A stretch of 10,807 nucleotides of DNA from an uncultured Roseburia sp. (lineage in GTDB: Bacteria > Bacillota > Clostridia > Lachnospirales > Lachnospiraceae): NCBI GenBank assembly GCA_947057405.1, contig CAMSEJ010000049.1, positions 1 through 10,807 of the forward strand. The letters run 5' to 3'. Position 1 is the first letter of the stretch. Each line of letters starts with the position of its first letter. Below are positions 6,058-10,807 of the stretch, piece by piece. A model generated the notes under the pieces. That model had not been told where the DNA came from. It ran no database searches and saw nothing but the letters and a program-made list of their open reading frames with translations. Position numbers and translations under genes: made by a program.

Positions 6058-6849
6058 ATGAAAGAATTAGAAGGGCTGCAGCGCCGTCTGGTGGAGATGC
6101 TGCTGCAATTGCGGGAATTTACGGACGAACATGGGCTTACGTTTTTTCTTGTGGGCGGGAGCGCGCTCGGCGCATACCGGCACGGGGGATTTATCCCGTG
6201 GGACGACGATGTGGATATCGCTATGATGCGCGAGGATTTTGAAAAGCTGGAACGGCTGCTGGAAAAACGGAATAATTCCCTGGGGGATTTGAAATATTCT
6301 CCGGTGGAACACCATCTGATACCGGAGGCGCCGATTGGTTATCTGTACGATAAGCGGTTTGCGAAAAAGGGGTGGCAGAATACGGCGAAAATTGATATCC
6401 ATCCGATTGACGGCGTGCCGGACGGCTGGTTTTTGCGGAAGGTGCAGATGGTGAGCGCGCTGGTTTACTATTTGTCCGAATACCGGCTTCCGGTGAAAAA
6501 TAAAGGGAAAAAAATTCGCGCTGTTTCTAAGGTTATTTTGAAGATTACGCCGGATCCGGTGTTTGATTTTTATATGAAGGTGACAAAGCGGATTTTTACG
6601 TCCTGGAATAAGAAGGAAACAAAGGATATCTGCAGCCTGTTTGGCGTGGCGGGGTATGGGACGGAAGTGATGCCGAGAAGTTATCTGCTGCCGTTAAGGG
6701 AAAGCCCGTTTGCGGGCGAGACGTTTTTGGTACCGGGAGATATTCACAGGTATCTGCAGCGGCTTTACGGCGATTATGAAAAGCTGCCGCCCAAAAGGGA
6801 GCGGGTTCCGCGGCACGATATTTACCGGATGTACCGGGACAGAGAGTAA
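6058..6849 (+). CDS. LicD-family phosphotransferase-like protein
   Basis: A 263-residue protein of the LicD family, nucleotidyltransferase-fold enzymes. The founding members transfer phosphocholine from CDP-choline to teichoic acid or lipopolysaccharide sugars; others act on different phospho-groups. The diagnostic block lies at residues 33-56: G33-GSALGAYRHGGFIPWDDDVDIAM, with the acidic cluster D49-D51 and D53 expected to bind metal and nucleotide. The C-terminus has the usual YGDYEKLPP...RHDIYRMYR block. ATG 6058 has AAAGGTG at 6046-6052; an in-frame start at 6004 would overlap the glycosyltransferase gene and is not needed. It lies 10 bases after that gene and 5 bases before the glycerophosphotransferase-type gene, so one operon is very likely. 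No CDP-choline synthesis genes are in the window, so choline as the substituent is only one possibility. Confidence 0.92.
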   Translation: MKELEGLQRRLVEMLLQLREFTDEHGLTFFLVGGSALGAYRHGGFIPWDDDVDIAMMREDFEKLERLLEKRNNSLGDLKYSPVEHHLIPEAPIGYLYDKRFAKKGWQNTAKIDIHPIDGVPDGWFLRKVQMVSALVYYLSEYRLPVKNKGKKIRAVSKVILKITPDPVFDFYMKVTKRIFTSWNKKETKDICSLFGVAGYGTEVMPRSYLLPLRESPFAGETFLVPGDIHRYLQRLYGDYEKLPPKRERVPRHDIYRMYRDRE

Positions 6850-6854
6850 AGCGT

Positions 6855-8108
6855 ATGAACAGTTGGATGCTGCAGATAAAGAGGTCTGCGAAAAAATTTA
6901 TTTCCTATACGATTGAAGGCGAGAATAAGGTTTACCGTTTGAAGGGCACGCCTTTTTGCGTTAAGAAGCGCTATACGAAGTATTTTCATAAATATTTGGA
7001 GCAGCTGCCGGTTGTATCCAATAAAATTGTGTTTGACAATTATATGGGAAAGGGGTACGGCGGCAACTGCAAGTATGTGGCCGAACAGCTGCTTGGGATG
7101 GACGGGAACTGGGATCTGGTCTGGACGGTGTTAAGCCCAAATACGCAGAAGGGGCAGTTTCCGCCCGGCGTACGTCTGGTGGAATACGGTTCGCCGGAGG
7201 CGATGTATGAATATGCAACCGCGCGGTTTTGGGTCTGCAATTACCATTTGGTGCATTACCTGAACAAAGGGCTTTTAAAAAAGCCGGGGCAGTTTTATAT
7301 CCAGATGTGGCACGGGTCGTTCGGGATTAAAAAAATCGAAAATGACTGCGGGAATTTAACGCAGGACAGGGCGTGGCTTGCTTTGGCGAAGAAAAATGCG
7401 AAGGATACGGATGTCTGGATTTCAAACAGCAGCTTTGAAACGGATATTTACCGGCGGGCGTTCTGGGATGTTAGGGATGTGCGGATGTTTGGGCATCCGC
7501 GGAATGATATTTTTTTCGGGTCGGGGACGGAACAGGCAAGGGCGCAGGTGGAACGGTTTCTTGGGAAAACGGGGCATAAGCTTCTGCTTTATGTGCCGAC
7601 GTTTCGGGATGACCGGATGGGCTGGGAACAGGGGCTGGATTTTCCGCTGCTGCGGCAGAGCTTAGAAGAGCGGTTTGGGGGCGGCTGGCTGATTTTAATG
7701 CGGCTGCATCCCAGGATGAAGGAGTTTACAGAACTTTTGCCCAAGGAGCCGTTTTGCGCCGATGTGACGGAATATTCCGATATCCAGGAGCTCTTGGCGG
7801 CGGCGGATGCGGTGGTGACGGATTATTCGAGCGCGGTGTTTGATTTTCTTTTGACGGGGCGGCCGGCCTTTCTCTATGCGCCGGATTATAAGGCGTATGA
7901 AACGATGCGGGGGCTTTATTATCCGCTGGAGGAAACGCCGTTTCCGGTGGCGCTTACGAATGCGCAGATGGCAAAACATATTGCATCTTTTGATGAATTG
8001 GTATATAAAGAGAAGGTAAGAGATTTTCTGGAAGAAAAAGGCTCTGTGGAAGACGGGAGGGCCGCCTTTCGTGTGGCGGGGCTGATTGCGGACAGAATAC
8101 CGGAATAG
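6855..8108 (+). CDS. CDP-glycerol glycerophosphotransferase family protein (single-module TagB/TagF type)
   Basis: A 417-residue GT-B-like enzyme of the teichoic acid polymerase family, which moves glycerol phosphate (or ribitol phosphate in relatives) from a CDP-polyol to a lipid-linked glycan. Conserved blocks appear in order: QMWHGSFGIKKIE with W152-H153-G154, ISNSSFETDIY, G213-HPRND, LLYVPTFRDD, RLHPR with H285, and VVTDYSSAVFDFLLTGRP with D323-YSS. The two histidine blocks correspond to the catalytic and phosphate-binding sites of TagF. The length fits a single catalytic module with a short basic N-terminal segment (KRSAKKFISYTIEG), which could bind the membrane. The start at 6855 is five bases after the LicD-family stop, with only a weak AGAGAG upstream, so translational coupling is likely. 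A second, different member follows the transporter genes at 9696, suggesting a primer/polymerase or two-polyol division of labour. Polyol type is not readable. Confidence 0.93.
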   Translation: MNSWMLQIKRSAKKFISYTIEGENKVYRLKGTPFCVKKRYTKYFHKYLEQLPVVSNKIVFDNYMGKGYGGNCKYVAEQLLGMDGNWDLVWTVLSPNTQKGQFPPGVRLVEYGSPEAMYEYATARFWVCNYHLVHYLNKGLLKKPGQFYIQMWHGSFGIKKIENDCGNLTQDRAWLALAKKNAKDTDVWISNSSFETDIYRRAFWDVRDVRMFGHPRNDIFFGSGTEQARAQVERFLGKTGHKLLLYVPTFRDDRMGWEQGLDFPLLRQSLEERFGGGWLILMRLHPRMKEFTELLPKEPFCADVTEYSDIQELLAAADAVVTDYSSAVFDFLLTGRPAFLYAPDYKAYETMRGLYYPLEETPFPVALTNAQMAKHIASFDELVYKEKVRDFLEEKGSVEDGRAAFRVAGLIADRIPE

Positions 8109-8145
8109 ATAAGCGTTTTAATTAGAAAGCAAAGGGAAGGGACAG

Positions 8146-8919
8146 ATGGAACATTTAAAAGCATTTTGGAAACGGAGAGGTTTGTTGTGGGAGCTGGTCA
8201 AAAAGGGGGTCAAGCTAAAGTACAGGAAGTCTTACCTGGGAATTTTATGGTCGTTTTTGGAACCGCTTCTGACGACGATTGTGTTGACGGTGGTGTTTGG
8301 GACGCTGCTTGGGCGCGGGGACGAGAAGTTCCCGCTGTATGTGCTCTGCGGGAAGCTGTTGTATTCGTTTTATTCGGTTTCCACGAAATCGGCGGCAAAA
8401 TCCATACGCGCCAATGCGTCGATGATTACAAAGGTCTATGTGCCGAAATACCTGTATCCGCTGTCAAGTATTTTGTATAATTATGTAATTACCAGTATTT
8501 CCCTGCTGGTACTGATTCCGTTATGCATATACTGTAAACAGCCGCCGAGCCTGCACATGCTGTATGCGTTTGTGCCGTTTGCGCTGTTGTTTATTTTAAC
8601 CTACGGAAGCGGTATGATTCTGGCGACGATCAGTGTTTTTTTCCGGGATATGGAATATATCTGGGACGTGCTTATGATGCTTTTGATGTATTGCAGCGCG
8701 ATTATGTATACGCCGGACCGGATTATGAAAAGCGGGTTTTCCTGGATTTTGAAATACAACCCGCTGTACTGCATTATTATGAATTTCCGTTATGCAATGA
8801 TGGGCGAACCGTTAAGTATGGAGTATTTTCTGATGGCCCTGGCATATGGGATCGGGCTGTCTGTACTGGGAACTTATATTTTCTACAAAAAACAGGATGA
8901 CTTTATTTTGGCAATATAG
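8146..8919 (+). CDS. ABC-2 type polysaccharide/teichoic acid export permease (TagG family)
   Basis: A 257-residue integral membrane protein forming the channel half of an ABC exporter for lipid-linked polysaccharide. The N-terminus has the amphipathic interface region typical of TagG/Wzm permeases, KLKYRKSYLGILWSFLEPLL at residues 23-42, followed by about six hydrophobic helices; the FFRDMEYIWDVLMMLLMYCSAIMYTPD stretch and the late YNPLY block are also characteristic. The start at ATG 8146 has an AAGGGAAGG at 8132-8140. A 37-base gap separates it from the preceding gene and 11 bases from the ATPase gene. Its presence, and the absence of Wzx/Wzy-type genes, indicate polymer completion in the cytoplasm before export. 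Confidence 0.94.
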   Translation: MEHLKAFWKRRGLLWELVKKGVKLKYRKSYLGILWSFLEPLLTTIVLTVVFGTLLGRGDEKFPLYVLCGKLLYSFYSVSTKSAAKSIRANASMITKVYVPKYLYPLSSILYNYVITSISLLVLIPLCIYCKQPPSLHMLYAFVPFALLFILTYGSGMILATISVFFRDMEYIWDVLMMLLMYCSAIMYTPDRIMKSGFSWILKYNPLYCIIMNFRYAMMGEPLSMEYFLMALAYGIGLSVLGTYIFYKKQDDFILAI

Positions 8920-8930
8920 AAAGGTGTATT

Positions 8931-9692
8931 ATGGGAAAAGAAACATTGATCGTCGAAAACATAGGTATGAAATTCAATATGAGCGAGGAGCGCGTGGACG
9001 ATCTGCGGGAATATGTGATCCGGCTTTTGAAGCGGAGTTTGCAGAAGAATGAGTTCTGGGCCTTAAAGGATGTCAGCTTTACGCTCTGTAAAGGCGACCG
9101 CCTGGGGATTTTGGGGTTAAACGGCGCCGGGAAAAGTACGCTGCTTAAGGTGATTGCCGGCGTGTTTAAGCCGACCGAGGGCAGGGTGATCCGAAAAGGG
9201 AAGGTTGTGCCGCTGTTAGAGCTTGGCGCGGGGTTTGACAAGCAGTATACGGGCAGGGAAAATATCTTTTTGTATGGATCGATGCTGGGGTACAGCAAAA
9301 AGTACCTGGAAGAAAAGTACGACGCGATTGTCAAATTTTCCGGGCTGAAAAAATTCATCAATGTGCCGATTAAGAATTATTCATCGGGGATGCGTTCCAA
9401 ACTGGGATTTTCCATTGCGACGATTGCGGAACCGGAAATTCTGATTCTGGACGAGGTGTTGTCCGTGGGGGACACCAGATTCCGCAGGAAAAGCGAGCGG
9501 CGGATTCATAAGATGATGGAAGGCGGGACGACGGTTTTGTTTGTATCCCATTCGATTGAGCAGGTACAGCGTATCTGCAATAAGGCAATGATATTAGAAC
9601 AGGGAAGGGTTGTGGCATTTGGGGGAATTGATGAGGTTTCGGCGATTTATACCCGGATGACGGACGAAGCAGAAGATGCAGAAGAGGATTAA
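8931..9692 (+). CDS. ABC transporter ATPase for polysaccharide export (TagH/Wzt family, short form)
   Basis: A 253-residue ATP-binding protein powering export through the preceding permease. Walker A is G62-LNGAGKST70, the signature is N149-YSSGMRSKLGFS, Walker B is I170-LILDE175 and the switch histidine is H207 in FVSHS. The LLELGAGFDKQYTGRENIFL block after the Q-loop region is diagnostic of the teichoic acid/O-antigen exporter subfamily. Residues about 12-45 contain an insertion before the Walker A strand (MSEERVDDLREYVIRLLKR) typical of this group. The protein stops soon after the ABC domain with an acidic tail (DEAEDAEED), so it lacks the C-terminal extension of B. subtilis TagH or the carbohydrate-binding domain of Wzt forms that recognise chain ends. 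ATG 8931 follows GAAAGGTG at 8919-8926. The next gene begins three bases after its stop. Confidence 0.95.
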   Translation: MGKETLIVENIGMKFNMSEERVDDLREYVIRLLKRSLQKNEFWALKDVSFTLCKGDRLGILGLNGAGKSTLLKVIAGVFKPTEGRVIRKGKVVPLLELGAGFDKQYTGRENIFLYGSMLGYSKKYLEEKYDAIVKFSGLKKFINVPIKNYSSGMRSKLGFSIATIAEPEILILDEVLSVGDTRFRRKSERRIHKMMEGGTTVLFVSHSIEQVQRICNKAMILEQGRVVAFGGIDEVSAIYTRMTDEAEDAEED

Positions 9693-9695
9693 ACC

Positions 9696-10763
9696 ATGGC
9701 AATGACGAACTATATTGATGAGAAAAGGATTACGGCGACGGTGACGGCCGTAAAATGGGAGCGTATTTTTTTATATATAGATGTAACGCTTGTGTATCAG
9801 ACGCCGGAAGAGAGAAACGGGGAGCTCTGCTTTTATGCGGTGGACGGGATGTATTACGCCCAGGCGAAGTTTAAGGTCGTAAGCCAAACGGGCGATACGT
9901 TCCGGCTCAAATTAAATATTACAAACAGCGGCGAGAACGCCTGTATGCCTTACGGCGAGTACCGTCTGATTGTATGCAGGGACGACTGTCAGATGGCGGA
10001 CTGTGAAACGGATACGGCCGTTGTCGGCAGTATGTCGGAATTTTCCAGGAATTTTCTGTATTCCGACCAGACCCGTTCTTATACGGTGACATTTTATGTG
10101 GAGGAAGATGCGGATACCCTGCCGTTCCGGTTTTATATTTTAGCGGCGGCGCAGACAAACATGCTGTTTCCCGTGAAAACACATCTGAGAGATAAATTAC
10201 GCATTATTGCTGCAATACAGAGCACATGGGGCAGCAGGAAAAACATCCTGCGCACAATGTATTCGTTTTTTTATATGTTGTATGCCAAAAAACGCAGGAA
10301 TACGATTTTGTTTCTGTCCGAGCAGAATAAGGTAATTGCTTCTAATTTAAAAGCGGTTTCGGACCGGATGCGGGAGCGCGGAATGGATAAAGATTACCGT
10401 CTTTTGTATTCCGCCCGTTCGGCAGCGGCGGAGTCGCAGAGCATAAAAAGCTGGGTGGAGCTGATACAGAAGATGGCGCAGAGCGGCATTATTTTTATTG
10501 ACGACCATGCGCCGCTTCTGGACTGGCTGAAACTTGGCGACGATACAAAGCTGATCCAGCTTTGGCATGCGGGCGCGGGCTTTAAATCCTCCGGCTACAG
10601 CCGCTGGGGACATATGGGCTGCCCGGGCACGACGTCCTGCCACAGGCAGTATGATTTCGGGATTGCAGGTTCCAAGCATATTGCACCGTTTTTCTCGGAG
10701 GTATGGGGGATTAACGACGAGCAGATTCTTGCGACCGGGATGCCCAGGATGGATGAATTTCTG
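9696..10763 (+). CDS. CDP-glycerol glycerophosphotransferase family protein, 3' end missing (contig end)
   Basis: The frame is open from ATG 9696 to the contig end, giving 356 genuine residues; AGAGG at 9683-9687 supports this start over the second ATG at 9702. Residues about 1-165 are a strand-rich N-terminal domain (ITATVTAVKWERIFLYIDVT, later TVTFYVEEDADTLPFRFYI), as found on larger TagF-like polymerases. A basic linker leads to the transferase domain, which shows ILFLSEQNK, LIQLWHAGAGFKSSGYSRWG with W290-H291, CPGTTSCHRQYDFGIAGS and ILATGMPRMDEFL, corresponding to the first half of the catalytic GT-B module. The variant WHAGAGFK replaces the WHG of the single-module enzyme at 6855, so this belongs to a different subclade. 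The HPR and DYSS blocks must lie beyond the contig end. The reading frame continues into the adapter, adding RSEEHTSELQSHGM, which is not part of the protein. Confidence 0.9.
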
Positions 10764-10807
10764 AGATCGGAAGAGCACACGTCTGAACTCCAGTCACATG
10801 GCATGAT
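10764..10807 (+). other. Illumina TruSeq adapter read-through, not biological
   Basis: Bases 10764-10797 match, over their full 34 bases, the TruSeq read 1 3' adapter that begins AGATCGGAAGAGCACACG and ends CAGTCAC. The remaining ATGGCATGAT fits an eight-base i7 index (ATGGCATG) followed by the first AT of the P7 flank. The plus-strand translation gives the familiar artefact EEHTSELQSH and the minus strand gives SSDVCSSDL. It should be trimmed. Confidence 0.98.

Noticed and set aside
10347..10804. Minus-strand open frames at the contig end
   Set aside because: Their first residues (including SSDVCSSDL) are encoded by sequencing adapter, and they overlap the plus-strand glycerophosphotransferase-type gene.

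Overview
The window is a 10.8-kb contig fragment from what looks like a gut-type Clostridia bacterium, probably Lachnospiraceae. This is inferred from protein style, mid-range GC, strong GGAGG-type ribosome binding sites and the mix of cell-surface polysaccharide genes; no rRNA or other marker gene is present to confirm it. All supported genes lie on the + strand. The last 44 bases (10764-10807) are not biological: they match the Illumina TruSeq read-through adapter plus the start of an index, so the contig really ends at 10763.

Layout. Bases 1-201 hold the C-terminal end of a small membrane protein, possibly SdpI-like. Bases 202-446 are a G-rich gap with no supported gene. Next come a three-part protein (degenerate SAM-methyltransferase fold, kinase-like fold, beta domain; 447-2324) and a polyprenyl-phosphate sugar phosphotransferase that would start glycan assembly (2335-3723). 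A 1.45-kb interval (3724-5171) then interrupts the gene series. It contains two related large palindromic elements of about 240 bp (3751-3997 and 4899-5134), an AT-rich segment bounded by 14-bp inverted repeats (4211-4371), and a small two-helix membrane protein gene (4604-4804). From 5172 a tightly packed operon runs to the contig end: family 2 glycosyltransferase, LicD-family protein, CDP-glycerol glycerophosphotransferase-type enzyme, ABC-2 permease, ABC ATPase, and a second CDP-glycerol glycerophosphotransferase-type enzyme cut by the contig end.

How the genes fit together. The set reads as a locus for a teichoic-acid-like, phosphodiester-containing surface polysaccharide. The priming transferase would load a sugar phosphate on undecaprenyl phosphate, the glycosyltransferase would extend it, the two glycerophosphotransferase-type enzymes would add polyol phosphate units, the LicD protein would add a phospho-substituent, and the TagG/TagH-type ABC transporter would export the lipid-linked polymer. 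No flippase or polymerase of the Wzx/Wzy type is seen, which agrees with ABC-dependent export.

The most unusual DNA is the non-coding interval. Both palindromic elements have perfect 29-30 bp terminal inverted repeats, copies of GCGGAC/GTCCGC able to pair in competing ways, and internal hairpins built on one core, GCCAYGGAYGGC, with different but still complementary flanking stems. This looks like a structured repeat family. I do not recognise a published name for it.
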